A model generated the notes under the pieces. The model saw nothing but the letters and a program-made list of their open reading frames with translations. It searched no databases and was not told the origin of the DNA. Position numbers and translations under genes: made by a program. From contig JAFSRH010000031.1 in assembly GCA_017446225.1 (NCBI GenBank), positions 1 through 37,271 of the forward strand: a stretch of 37,271 nt of DNA, written 5' to 3'. Source of the stretch: Oscillibacter sp. GTDB lineage: Bacteria; Bacillota; Clostridia; Oscillospirales; Oscillospiraceae. How positions within the stretch are numbered: the first letter of the stretch is position 1; the number at the start of each line of letters is the position of its first letter. Shown in pieces: positions 14,555-22,104 of the stretch.

Positions 14555-14968
14555 ATGGCGGATAAGTTTACTGCGGAAAAGCGCAGCGAGATTATGTCAA
14601 AAGTGCGCGGCGAGAACACAAAGCCGGAAATCAAAGTAAGAAAACTTCTGCACAGCATGGGCTACCGCTTCCGCTTGCACCGATGCGACCTGCCCGGAAA
14701 GCCCGATATTGTGATGCCCAAATACCGCGCCGTTGTCTTTGTGAACGGCTGTTTCTGGCACGGTTGCCCGACATGCCGCCGCGCCCGTCCAAAGACGAAC
14801 GAGGATTACTGGAACCGGAAGCTCGACCGGAACATTCAACGCGACCAAGAGAATTATCGAAAACTGAAAGAAGCCGGCTGGCGCGTAATCATTGTCTGGG
14901 AATGCGAAACCAAAGACAAAAACATTGCGAGCCTCCGCGAACGTTTGAAAAACGAGCTGACGTTATAA
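14555..14968 (+). CDS. vsr: Very short patch repair endonuclease Vsr
   Basis: 137 residues from ATG 14555 (MADKFTAEKRSEIMSKVR), two bases after the preceding stop, so translation is probably coupled. A start at 14534 would add seven residues, but Vsr proteins usually begin at the equivalent of the chosen Met. Vsr nicks DNA next to T:G mismatches created when methylated cytosine deaminates. The catalytic region P-G-K-P-D51-I-V, the F-W-H69-G-C segment and further C66, C71 and C117 residues (zinc and active-site ligands in the family) are all present. Its presence implies a methylated cytosine made by the upstream enzyme. The strong terminator at 14974-15012 closes the island. Confidence 0.95.
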   Translation: MADKFTAEKRSEIMSKVRGENTKPEIKVRKLLHSMGYRFRLHRCDLPGKPDIVMPKYRAVVFVNGCFWHGCPTCRRARPKTNEDYWNRKLDRNIQRDQENYRKLKEAGWRVIIVWECETKDKNIASLRERLKNELTL

Positions 14969-14973
14969 TTTAA

Positions 14974-15012
14974 GGGTTACGCGCCGCGTTGAAACGGCGC
15001 GTAACCCCGTTT
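14974..15012 (+). terminator. Terminator of the restriction-modification operon
   Basis: A 13-bp perfect stem (GGGTTACGCGCCG, 14974-14986, with 14995-15007) encloses 8 nt and is followed by CGTTTT. It lies 5 nt after the vsr stop and just before the greA promoter, cleanly insulating the island. Confidence 0.9.
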
Positions 15013-15022
15013 TAGAAAACGC

Positions 15023-15051
15023 TTGACAGGATTCTTGAGCCGCCTTATAAT
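15023..15051 (+). promoter_or_regulatory. greA-lysS promoter
   Basis: A perfect-consensus sigma-A promoter: TTGACA (15023-15028), 17-bp spacer, TATAAT (15046-15051). Transcription should start near 15058, about 40 nt before the greA ATG. Confidence 0.92.
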
Positions 15052-15098
15052 ACGGAAACACGCTCCCGGAAACGGGATACAGGAAAGGATGCTTTGTT

Positions 15099-15578
15099 AT
15101 GGCAGCGGAAAAGGAATATAAGATGAGCGCGGCCCGCGCGGAAGAACTGCGGGATGAACTGGCGTATCTGAAAACCACGCGGTCGGATGAGGTGGCCGAG
15201 CAAATTAAAGTGGCGCGCGGATTCGGGGACCTGTCGGAAAACAGCGAATACGATGAGGCGAAAAACGAACAGGGCAAACTCTATTCCCGTATCGCCGAGC
15301 TGGAGGAAATCTTACAGCACGTGGTGATTGTGGACGAAAGCGCGGCCCCGTCCAACGTGGTGACGATCGGCAGTGTGGTGACGGTCGCGGACGCTTCCGG
15401 AAAGGAAATGCCGCCTTACAAGATTGTCGGCTCTCAGGAGGCCGACCCTATGCACGGCGTGATTTCCGAGGATTCCCCGTTCGGGAAGGCCTTTCTGGGC
15501 AGGCAGGAGGGCGACACTGTGACGGTAGAGGCTCCGCGCGGGAATATCGTCTACACGCTGGTCAAGATTGAGCGGTAA
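15099..15578 (+). CDS. greA: Transcription elongation factor GreA
   Basis: 159 residues, the usual length. GreA enters the RNA polymerase secondary channel and triggers cleavage of backtracked RNA. The N-terminal coiled coil (about 1-75) carries the acidic tip G-D-L-S-E-N-S-E-Y-D-E-A-K. The C-terminal FKBP-like domain ends with P-R-G-N-I-V-Y-T-L-V-K-I. AGGAAAGGA precedes the ATG. It is the first gene of a unit with lysS, 11 nt downstream, an arrangement common in Firmicutes. Confidence 0.97.
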   Translation: MAAEKEYKMSAARAEELRDELAYLKTTRSDEVAEQIKVARGFGDLSENSEYDEAKNEQGKLYSRIAELEEILQHVVIVDESAAPSNVVTIGSVVTVADASGKEMPPYKIVGSQEADPMHGVISEDSPFGKAFLGRQEGDTVTVEAPRGNIVYTLVKIER

Positions 15579-15589
15579 GGAGCGGTTTT

Positions 15590-17083
15590 ATGGCGAACGA
15601 AAAGAACCACGGCGAACAGGATTTAGGCGAACAGGCCCGGGTCCGGCGGGAAAAGCTGGCGGCGTTGCAGGCCGAGGGACGCGACCCCTTTCAGATTACC
15701 CGCTTCGACTGGGACATCACGTCCGAACAAATCAAGGCGCGTTTTGACGAACTGGAAGGGACGCCCGTCCGGATTGCCGGACGCCTGATGAGTAAGCGCG
15801 GCATGGGCAAGGTCAGCTTCTGCGACTTGCGGGACCGGGACGGACAAATTCAGCTCTACGCCCGACAGGACGAGATGGACGAGGCCGACTACAAACGCTT
15901 TAAGAAGTACGATATCGGAGACATTGTCGGCGTCCGCGGGGAAGTGTTCCGCACTCAGCGCGGGGAAATGAGCGTCCGGGCGAAAGAAATTACGCTTCTT
16001 GCCAAGTCGCTTCTCCCGCTCCCGGAGAAGTTCCACGGCCTACAGGACCGCGAACTCCGTTACAGACAGCGTTACGTAGACCTGATGGTAAACCCGGAGG
16101 TCAAGCGGAATTTTGTCATACGCTCCCGCTTTCTCCGCTTTGTGCGCGCGTATCTGGACAATCTGGGCTATCTGGAAGTCGAGACGCCGGTCCTGAACAC
16201 GCTTTCCGGCGGCGCGGCGGCGCGGCCGTTCGTCACGCACCACAACACGCTTGACCTTGATATGTACCTGAGAATCGCGACCGAACTGCCCCTGAAACGC
16301 CTGATTGTCGGCGGTCTGGACCGCGTCTATGAAATCGGACGCATTTTCCGTAACGAGGGCATGGACCCGAAACACAACCCGGAGTTTACCAGCGTGGAAC
16401 TCTATCAGGCGTACACGGACTTTCACGGCATGATGGACATCACGGAGGGGATTTTGTCCGGCGCGGCCAAGGAAATTCTGGGCGGCTACGAACTGGACTG
16501 GCAGGGCGAACGCCTTGACCTGTCCCCGGGCTGGCCGCGCGTGACGATGGCGGACGCCGTGAAACAGTATGTCGGCATAGACTTCGGCGCGATCCGCGAC
16601 GACGCGGAGGCGGTCGCCGCCGCGAACGCCCACGGCGTGGAACTCGCCGACAGCGCCGAAAAGACGTGGGGGAACGCCCTTTACGCCTGTTTCGACCAGA
16701 AGGTAGAGGAACATTTGATTCAACCCACGTTCATTACGATGTACCCCGTGGAGGTGTCGCCGCTGACGAAACGCTCCCCGGAGGACCCGCGTCTGACGGA
16801 ACGCTTCGAGTGTTTCATCTGCCGCAGCGAGATGGGCAACGCCTATTCGGAGTTGAACGACCCCATTGACCAGCGGGAACGTTTCCGGAAACAGGCCGAA
16901 TTGCGCGAGCGCGGGGACGATGAGACCGAAATGCTGGACGAGGATTTCCTGACGGCCTTGGAATACGGTATGCCCCCCACCGGAGGCCTTGGAATCGGAA
17001 TCGACCGCTGTGTCATGATGTTGACCAACTCCGATTCCATCCGGGACGTAATTTTGTTCCCCACCATGAAGCCCTTGGACTGA
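15590..17083 (+). CDS. lysS: Lysyl-tRNA synthetase, class II
   Basis: 497 residues, normal for the class II enzyme. It charges tRNA-Lys with lysine. The N-terminal OB-fold anticodon-binding domain lies at about 55-160 (V-R-I-A-G-R-L-M-S-K-R-G-M-G-K). The catalytic domain has motif 2 (F-R-N-E-G-M-D-P-K-H-N-P-E-F-T) and motif 3 (G-G-L-G-I-G-I-D-R). TAAGGAG precedes the ATG. It lies between greA and a lipoprotein gene (start 16 nt downstream), all on one probable transcript. Confidence 0.98.
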   Translation: MANEKNHGEQDLGEQARVRREKLAALQAEGRDPFQITRFDWDITSEQIKARFDELEGTPVRIAGRLMSKRGMGKVSFCDLRDRDGQIQLYARQDEMDEADYKRFKKYDIGDIVGVRGEVFRTQRGEMSVRAKEITLLAKSLLPLPEKFHGLQDRELRYRQRYVDLMVNPEVKRNFVIRSRFLRFVRAYLDNLGYLEVETPVLNTLSGGAAARPFVTHHNTLDLDMYLRIATELPLKRLIVGGLDRVYEIGRIFRNEGMDPKHNPEFTSVELYQAYTDFHGMMDITEGILSGAAKEILGGYELDWQGERLDLSPGWPRVTMADAVKQYVGIDFGAIRDDAEAVAAANAHGVELADSAEKTWGNALYACFDQKVEEHLIQPTFITMYPVEVSPLTKRSPEDPRLTERFECFICRSEMGNAYSELNDPIDQRERFRKQAELRERGDDETEMLDEDFLTALEYGMPPTGGLGIGIDRCVMMLTNSDSIRDVILFPTMKPLD

Positions 17084-17099
17084 GAAAGGCGGAATGACT

Positions 17100-18341
17100 A
17101 TGCAACGGATAAAACTTGTCTGCGCGGCGTTGACGCTCTGCGCCGCGATCCTGACCGGGTGCGGCGGCGGAGGCGGTACGGCCGGTACGGAAACGCCCGA
17201 CAAGGGATTTAAAAACGATGCGACGGCCTACACTATGGAGGACCTGATAGAGGCCGTCAAACCCGGCGCGGACATTGTCCTCAACACGGGCTATTACAAC
17301 CTGAGCGACTACGTAAACGAGATCTGGCTTGCCGATGAGGCGGAGAGTTTCAACGCCACCCACGAGTACGTACAAATTGTCGACTGCTACGATGGCGCGG
17401 AAGTCGTGTTTCAGAACGCCGACAACCTGTCGATTCGCGGCGCGGCCGAAACCGCCTACACCGAAATTGTCATTGAGCCGCGTTACGGGACCGTGTTCAC
17501 GTTCAGCCGGTGCGACAACCTCAAGCTGTCGAATCTGACGCTGGGCCACACGGACACGGGCGAATGTTCGGGAAGCGTGGTGGAGCTGTCCGCGTGCGAA
17601 AACGCGGAACTGCGTGAGCTGGACCTGTACGGGTGCGGCGTTGTTGCGCTGGAATGTTCAAACGGTACGGAAGGCGTGTCTGTGCATGACAGCGCGCTCC
17701 GGGACTGTTCGTGGGGTCCGCTGGGCCTCTATGACGCGGTGGGCAAGATCGATCTGTACAACTGTTCCCTGACCGGTTCCGAGGGCGGCGGCTACTACAA
17801 TTCCGAAGGCCGCTTGGAACTGTCCTTCCACAACTGCGTTTTCGGCGAAGAGGAGACCTACTACTGGGAGTTCGCAAAAGGCGTGGAGTTCGAGGACTGC
17901 ACATGGAACGAACCGGACGGCTACCCGTATGAAGATTATTACGATGATGAGAACCAGTTTGACGAATCCATGGTAGTGTTCCAGACGGACGCCTTGGAAG
18001 AGGCGGTATACGATATGTCCCTGACGGACAGCTCGTGGACCGGCTACTCGACCCTCAATCCGGATACGGACGCCTCAACGGCCATTCCGTCCGGAGAGGA
18101 ACCTTCCGATGTGAGCATGGATCTGCGCGCGGACGGAAGCGGCGTCCTGAACGGGTACTACGAGGACCGCGCCGTACCGTTCCTCTGGGAGCCGAACGCC
18201 GACAACCCCGCCAAACTGGACCTTGTGACGTTGCATGACGGCGCATTTCAGATTACCACGTATCAGGTAACCGCGGAAGACATTCTTCCAAGAATGTGGA
18301 TTGCTTTGCGGACGCCGGACGGGGTCGTGTGGATGTACTGA
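17100..18341 (+). CDS. Lipoprotein with right-handed beta-helix-like repeats
   Basis: About 413 residues from ATG 17100, which is 7 nt from AAAGGCGG; an ATG at 17094 is too close to that site. A lipobox, I-L-T-G-C, anchors the mature protein by a lipidated cysteine followed by a Gly-rich linker, so it is exported and membrane-attached. The body shows repeating short strands rich in N, L and C (for example N-L-S-I-R-G, N-L-K-L-S-N-L-T-L-G, E-L-R-E-L-D-L-Y-G-C) that read like a pectate-lyase-type parallel beta-helix. A C-terminal region (about 330-413) looks like a separate beta-domain. I recognise no catalytic motif. The function is unknown; carbohydrate binding is only a guess from the fold. 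Confidence 0.75.
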   Translation: MQRIKLVCAALTLCAAILTGCGGGGGTAGTETPDKGFKNDATAYTMEDLIEAVKPGADIVLNTGYYNLSDYVNEIWLADEAESFNATHEYVQIVDCYDGAEVVFQNADNLSIRGAAETAYTEIVIEPRYGTVFTFSRCDNLKLSNLTLGHTDTGECSGSVVELSACENAELRELDLYGCGVVALECSNGTEGVSVHDSALRDCSWGPLGLYDAVGKIDLYNCSLTGSEGGGYYNSEGRLELSFHNCVFGEEETYYWEFAKGVEFEDCTWNEPDGYPYEDYYDDENQFDESMVVFQTDALEEAVYDMSLTDSSWTGYSTLNPDTDASTAIPSGEEPSDVSMDLRADGSGVLNGYYEDRAVPFLWEPNADNPAKLDLVTLHDGAFQITTYQVTAEDILPRMWIALRTPDGVVWMY

Positions 18342-18344
18342 GGC

Positions 18345-18373
18345 GCATAACCGGGGACGGGCCGTCATAAAGT
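18345..18373 (+). promoter_or_regulatory. Possible sigma-E-type promoter for spoIIIAA
   Basis: GCATAAC (18345-18351), a 14-bp spacer and CATAAAGT (18366-18373) resemble the mother-cell sigma-E pattern (ATA-containing -35, CATA-type -10). In Bacillus the spoIIIA operon is sigma-E controlled. The leader would be very short, with the ribosome binding site right behind the start point, so this is tentative. Confidence 0.38.
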
Positions 18374-18395
18374 GGAACGTCAGGAGGGATGTTCC

Positions 18396-19304
18396 ATGGA
18401 ACAGCAGGACGCGGCGGCCCGTTACCGCGAGGCGGTGACCGTACTGCCAAGCCGTTTACGCGCGGCGGCGCTGGCCTTGTCGGAGACGCGACAGGCCGCG
18501 GCGGAAGAAATCCGTCTGCGTGCCGGACGGGCCATGACGGTACTTTTGCCGGACGGGGAAGTTTCCACGGGCGCGTGGGTGGAGTCGGAGGACTTGGAAA
18601 CATTATGCGATATCGCCACGGAGTTTTCGCGTTACGCGGCGGCGGAGACTTTGCGGGACGGGTTCCTTTCCGTACGGGGCGGCTTCCGCGTGGGGCTTTG
18701 CGGAACGGCGGTCATGAAAGACGGCGTCAACACCAATCTGAAACAGTTTTCCTCCGCCGTCATCCGGATTGGGCGGGAACGGCGGGATATTGCCAAGGAC
18801 TTGCTCCCGCAACTGTTCCGCGAAAACCGGTTTATGAATACGCTTCTGCTCTCTCCCCCGGGCGGCGGGAAAACCACCCTGTTACGTGACCTCGTGCGGC
18901 AGTTGTCCGCGGGCACGGAGGCGTACGGCGCGCGGCGCGTGGCGCTCATTGACGAGCGCGGAGAAGTGGCCGTTACCGTGCGCGGACAGGCACAGATGGA
19001 CATTGGACCCCATACGGACGTGCTGGACGCGTGTCCGAAAGCGGTGGGCATTCCCATCGTCTTACGGGCCATGAATCCGGAAATCATCGCGCTGGACGAA
19101 ATCACGGTCCCGGAGGATATCCGGGCGGTGACCATGGCGGCGGGGTGCGGGGTCGGACTTCTGGCCACGGTCCACGCGACCGGGAGCGCGGAACTGTCCG
19201 AAAAGCCGCTCTACAGGGACTTGCTCGAACGCCGGATTTTTCATCTTGCCGTACGGATTGCGCGCGAGGGGCAGACGCGCCGCTATGAAGTGGAAGAACT
19301 GTGA
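18396..19304 (+). CDS. spoIIIAA: Stage III sporulation protein AA (ATPase)
   Basis: 302 residues from ATG 18396, which has CAGGAGGG at 7 nt; an upstream in-frame start at 18372 lacks one. SpoIIIAA is the cytoplasmic ATPase of the SpoIIIA-SpoIIQ channel between mother cell and forespore, related to type II/IV secretion ATPases. Walker A is S-P-P-G-G-G-K-T-T (153-161) and Walker B is V-A-L-I-D-E-R (182-188). A-L-D-E-I-T and V-H-A-T-G follow. The stop overlaps the GTG start of spoIIIAB. Confidence 0.95.
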   Translation: MEQQDAAARYREAVTVLPSRLRAAALALSETRQAAAEEIRLRAGRAMTVLLPDGEVSTGAWVESEDLETLCDIATEFSRYAAAETLRDGFLSVRGGFRVGLCGTAVMKDGVNTNLKQFSSAVIRIGRERRDIAKDLLPQLFRENRFMNTLLLSPPGGGKTTLLRDLVRQLSAGTEAYGARRVALIDERGEVAVTVRGQAQMDIGPHTDVLDACPKAVGIPIVLRAMNPEIIALDEITVPEDIRAVTMAAGCGVGLLATVHATGSAELSEKPLYRDLLERRIFHLAVRIAREGQTRRYEVEEL

Positions 19305-19795
19305 AAGCGTGGGGAATCGCCTGTATTTTGCTGGGGGCGTTCTGGGGGACGCGCGTCAGCGTACGCGAACGGCGGCGGAAACGGGTCCTGTTATCGGATT
19401 TGCGGGCGGCGTTTGCGCGGATGGGGGAGGAAATCCGGCTGGCCCGGATACCGCTTCCGGATCTGCTGGAAGGTCTGGCGGAAACGTGCGGGCCGGACGC
19501 CGCCGCGTTTTTCCGTACCGTGGCCGGGGGCGTACGGCAAGGGCGGCCGCCGTCCGTGATTTGGGGCAGGGAAGCGGACGCCCTTCCGCTCTCCCCAACG
19601 GACCGTCTGACGCTCCGCGAACTCTCCCCCGTCTTGCGCGGGGACGAGGAACAGATACGCCGCGCCGTGGACGTACTTTCCGGGCGGCTGGAGCGGAGTT
19701 TACAGGATATGGACCGGTCCGCGGACGCCGACCTTCGCCGCGCCGCCGCCCTGATTTTCTCCGCCGCCGCCCTCCTTGTGATTCTGTTGTACTGA
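19301..19795 (+). CDS. spoIIIAB: Stage III sporulation protein AB-like
   Basis: 164 residues, starting at GTG 19301, which overlaps the spoIIIAA stop (GTGA). The pattern fits SpoIIIAB: an N-terminal hydrophobic segment (A-C-I-L-L-G-A-F-W-G), a charged alpha-helical middle with L-L-S-D-L-R-A-A-F and M-G-E-E-I-R-L-A-R-I-P-L, and a C-terminal membrane helix. It resembles a GspF-type partner of the ATPase. Sequence conservation in this family is low, so position supports the call as much as sequence. spoIIIAC, which normally follows, is absent; a terminator comes next. Confidence 0.85.
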   Translation: MKAWGIACILLGAFWGTRVSVRERRRKRVLLSDLRAAFARMGEEIRLARIPLPDLLEGLAETCGPDAAAFFRTVAGGVRQGRPPSVIWGREADALPLSPTDRLTLRELSPVLRGDEEQIRRAVDVLSGRLERSLQDMDRSADADLRRAAALIFSAAALLVILLY

Positions 19796-19796
19796 A

Positions 19797-19838
19797 AAAC
19801 GGGCGCGCCGCTGGTACGCGGCGCGTCCGTTCGTTTTC
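19797..19838. terminator. Bidirectional terminator after spoIIIAB
   Basis: ACGGGCGCGCCGC (19799-19811) pairs with GCGGCGCGTCCGT (19818-19830) with a single G-T mismatch. A-rich DNA (19795-19799) precedes it and CGTTTT follows. It separates spoIIIAB from the convergent metalloregulator gene. Confidence 0.8.
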
Positions 19839-20223
19839 AGGACCACTCGGGACAGGCCCGGCGGACGAACCCTACAATCTTCTGGTACGTCTCTTCGCTC
19901 AGGTCATGTTCCACCTTGCAGGCGTCCACTTCCGCCTGTCCGGCGGAGACGCCCAGATACTCGAACAGTTTCGTAAGGGTCTTGTGGCGGCCGTATACGC
20001 TGGAAGCGATTTCCATGCCCTTGTCGGTCAGCGTGATGGCGCCGTCACCGGCCATAAGGATGTAGCCGTTTTCCCGTAACTTTTTCATGGCAATGCTGAC
20101 GCTTGGCTTTGAAAATCCCAGACGGTTGACAATGTCAATGGAGTGCACCTGTCCGTGTCCGAGCCGCTCTTCCAGCGCGAGAATTGATTCCAGATAGTCC
20201 TCCGCAGACTGATGAATAACCAT
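19837..20223 (-). CDS. DtxR/MntR-family metal-dependent regulator
   Basis: About 128 residues from ATG 20223 (MVIHQSAEDYLESI), chosen for family alignment and the G-rich ribosome binding site upstream; an ATG at 20238 is an alternative. The winged helix (1-70) has S-I-D-I-V-N-R-L-G-F-S-K-P-S-V-S. The dimerisation/metal-binding part (75-128) has Y-G-R-H-K-T-L and C-K-V-E-H-D-L-S, which carry the His/Glu/Cys ligands expected for Mn or Fe sensing. It lacks the SH3-like third domain of DtxR, as MntR does. It is the last gene of the ymfF-ymfH-lgt/folD unit, 21 nt after folD; no metal transporter is adjacent. Confidence 0.88.
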   Translation of the reverse strand: MVIHQSAEDYLESILALEERLGHGQVHSIDIVNRLGFSKPSVSIAMKKLRENGYILMAGDGAITLTDKGMEIASSVYGRHKTLTKLFEYLGVSAGQAEVDACKVEHDLSEETYQKIVGFVRRACPEWS

Positions 20224-20244
20224 GAAGTCCGCCCCCATTCCGTT

Positions 20245-21090
20245 TTATTCGCCGCTGAGCCTCCGTTTCGCGGCGGTGAGCACATTTTCCAGCAGACGCG
20301 CGCGGGTCATGGGTCCTACGCCGCCCGGTACCGGCGTAATCCAACCCGCCTGTCCCGACACGCCCTCAAAGTCAACGTCTCCGCACAGATTGCCGTTTTC
20401 GTCCCGGTTCATGCCCACGTCAATGACCGTGGCCCCGGCCTTGACCATGTCCGCCGTGACCAGTCCGGGCTTCCCGGCGGCGGAAATCAGGATGTCGGCC
20501 TGACGGGTGATGTCGGCGAGGTGTTCCGTCCGGGAATGGCAGATGGTGACCGTGCCATCGGCGGCGGTCAGGAGCATGCCCAGCGGCTTGCCGACAATGT
20601 TGCTTCGTCCGATAATCACGCAGCGACGCCCCCGGACCGGGATTCCGTATTCCAGCAGGAGCATCATAATGCCGGCCGGGGTACAGGGCAGAAAGACCGG
20701 CTCCCCCATGGAAAGCTGTCCGATATTGGACGGATGGAAGCAGTCCACGTCCTTTTCGGGGGCAATGGCGCGGAGAACTTCCGAAGCGTTGATATGTGGC
20801 GGAAGGGGCAACTGACACAGAATCCCGTCTACGGCGGGGTCCTCATTGAGACGCCGAATCAGGGTCAGGAGCTGTTCTTCCGTGATACTCTCCGGCAGAC
20901 GGCAGGGAAGGGTTTGAATCCCGCATTCGGCGCAGTCCTTTTCCTTGTTCCGGACGTAAATTTGTGAGGCGGGGTCGGCGCCCACGAGGATGACCGCCAG
21001 ACAGGGCGGACGCTGTAACGCGCGGACTTGCTGTTGAATGCGGGCGCGGGTCTTTTCAGCCAGCGCCTTTCCGTCCATCAGGATTGCCAT
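20245..21090 (-). CDS. folD: Bifunctional FolD, likely independently started
   Basis: From ATG 21090 this gives 281 residues, exactly the normal size of FolD. FolD interconverts 5,10-methylene-, methenyl- and 10-formyl-tetrahydrofolate using NADP in one-carbon metabolism. Motifs: Y-V-R-N-K (catalytic Lys), Q-L-P-L-P-P-H, D-V-D-C-F-H-P, G-R-S-N-I-V-G-K-P-L-G (cofactor) and P-V-P-G-G-V-G-P-M-T. AGGACAGGGGG precedes the ATG at a usable distance, so a separate FolD chain is likely even if the fusion is also made. Confidence 0.85.
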   Translation of the reverse strand: MAILMDGKALAEKTRARIQQQVRALQRPPCLAVILVGADPASQIYVRNKEKDCAECGIQTLPCRLPESITEEQLLTLIRRLNEDPAVDGILCQLPLPPHINASEVLRAIAPEKDVDCFHPSNIGQLSMGEPVFLPCTPAGIMMLLLEYGIPVRGRRCVIIGRSNIVGKPLGMLLTAADGTVTICHSRTEHLADITRQADILISAAGKPGLVTADMVKAGATVIDVGMNRDENGNLCGDVDFEGVSGQAGWITPVPGGVGPMTRARLLENVLTAAKRRLSGE

Positions 21091-22062
21091 ATTGTTTCCC
21101 CCTGTCCTTTTTTTTTGCCGTGCCGGCTGACGGTCCGTAAAAGCCGGGTCTTCCTCGAACCATTGCCGGCTCTCCGGCTGGTTGACGTACAGCCGGTCCG
21201 GGGTACGCCGCAGAACGCGGATTTCAAACCAGAGTACCAGCGCGGCCAGTCCCGCCAGACACAGGCTCAAGGCCTGTGAGACCCGGACAGGCACGCCGAA
21301 GAAAGTCCAGTCGAACAGATACAGGCTGTCCGTACGTAAACCCTCAATCCACGCCCGGCCCAGACCGTACCAGAGGAAGTAAAACCACGCGTTTTCCCCG
21401 TCAAAACGCCGCCCGCGTGAGATGACCGTCAACAGCAGAATCAGGCCCAGCAGGTTCCAGAGGCTTTCGTACAGGAACGTGGGGTGAACGTCAACCGCGA
21501 CCGGGACATTGTTTGCCCCGCTGAACCAGAGCCGCATACGCCACGGCAAATCGGTCGGCACGCCGAACGCTTCCCGGTTGACGAAGTTGGCCCAGCGCCC
21601 GATGGACTGCCCGAGGATGAGACCGTACACCAGCGTATCCATCAGCGCGCCGAAGGGAATGAAACGCCGCCACGAGAAGACGAACGCGACCAGTAGACCG
21701 ACAATGACGGTGCCGTACATAGCGATGCCGCCGTCCCAGACGGCCACGGCGCGGCCCCAGTCGAAGGTTCCCGCGGCGTTGCGGTAGAGGGACTGGTTGA
21801 AAAAGACGTAGTACGTCCGGGAGCCGATAATACAGCACGGCGTGGCCCAGAGGACGAAGTCCAGCACGTGGTCCTCCGTGATTCCGGCGTACTTTGCGCG
21901 GCGCATGGAAAGCCACGTCCCGCAGAGCATGGCAACGGCCAGAATGATACCGTACCAGTAGATTCCGTGCCCGATATGGATGGCCACGGGATCGGGATTC
22001 CATGACCAGTCGCCCAAGAGGCCCGGAAAGGCAATGGGCATATTTTTCAAAGCCTGTTCCAT
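20245..22062 (-). CDS. lgt-folD: Lgt-FolD continuous reading frame
   Basis: One 605-residue frame joins two unrelated enzymes. Residues 1-285 are prolipoprotein diacylglyceryl transferase: seven hydrophobic segments and the signature G-R-W-A-N-F-V-N-R-E-A-F-G (155-167). Tyr116 (G-G-I-A-M-Y-G) stands near the place of E. coli His103. Lgt moves diacylglycerol from phosphatidylglycerol to the lipobox cysteine. A hydrophilic linker (about 285-324) then runs into FolD, starting M-A-I-L-M-D-G-K. The FolD start has its own G-rich ribosome binding site, and an A9 run (21108-21116, minus sense) lies in the linker. So the protein may be a true fusion, two overlapping products, or the result of an indel. 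ATG 22062 follows AAGGGGGCGG. Confidence 0.85.
   Translation of the reverse strand: MEQALKNMPIAFPGLLGDWSWNPDPVAIHIGHGIYWYGIILAVAMLCGTWLSMRRAKYAGITEDHVLDFVLWATPCCIIGSRTYYVFFNQSLYRNAAGTFDWGRAVAVWDGGIAMYGTVIVGLLVAFVFSWRRFIPFGALMDTLVYGLILGQSIGRWANFVNREAFGVPTDLPWRMRLWFSGANNVPVAVDVHPTFLYESLWNLLGLILLLTVISRGRRFDGENAWFYFLWYGLGRAWIEGLRTDSLYLFDWTFFGVPVRVSQALSLCLAGLAALVLWFEIRVLRRTPDRLYVNQPESRQWFEEDPAFTDRQPARQKKRTGGNNMAILMDGKALAEKTRARIQQQVRALQRPPCLAVILVGADPASQIYVRNKEKDCAECGIQTLPCRLPESITEEQLLTLIRRLNEDPAVDGILCQLPLPPHINASEVLRAIAPEKDVDCFHPSNIGQLSMGEPVFLPCTPAGIMMLLLEYGIPVRGRRCVIIGRSNIVGKPLGMLLTAADGTVTICHSRTEHLADITRQADILISAAGKPGLVTADMVKAGATVIDVGMNRDENGNLCGDVDFEGVSGQAGWITPVPGGVGPMTRARLLENVLTAAKRRLSGE
21108..21116 (-). 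repeat. A9 homopolymer at the lgt/folD junction
   Basis: Nine A on the coding strand sit 17 nt before the folD ATG. Loss or gain of one A would shift the lgt frame into an early stop and leave folD to start on its own. Homopolymers of this length favour transcriptional slippage, phase variation or sequencing error; the sequence alone does not tell which. Confidence 0.9.
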
Positions 22063-22104
22063 TTCAGCGCCGCCCCCTTTTGCGGAACCGCTCCGCGGCG
22101 GTCC

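Noticed and set aside
16040-17203. 387-residue minus-strand frame
   Set aside because: It is antisense to lysS.
19246-20079. 277-residue plus-strand frame across spoIIIAA/spoIIIAB and the terminator
   Set aside because: It crosses two real genes in a different frame, an intrinsic terminator and a convergent gene.
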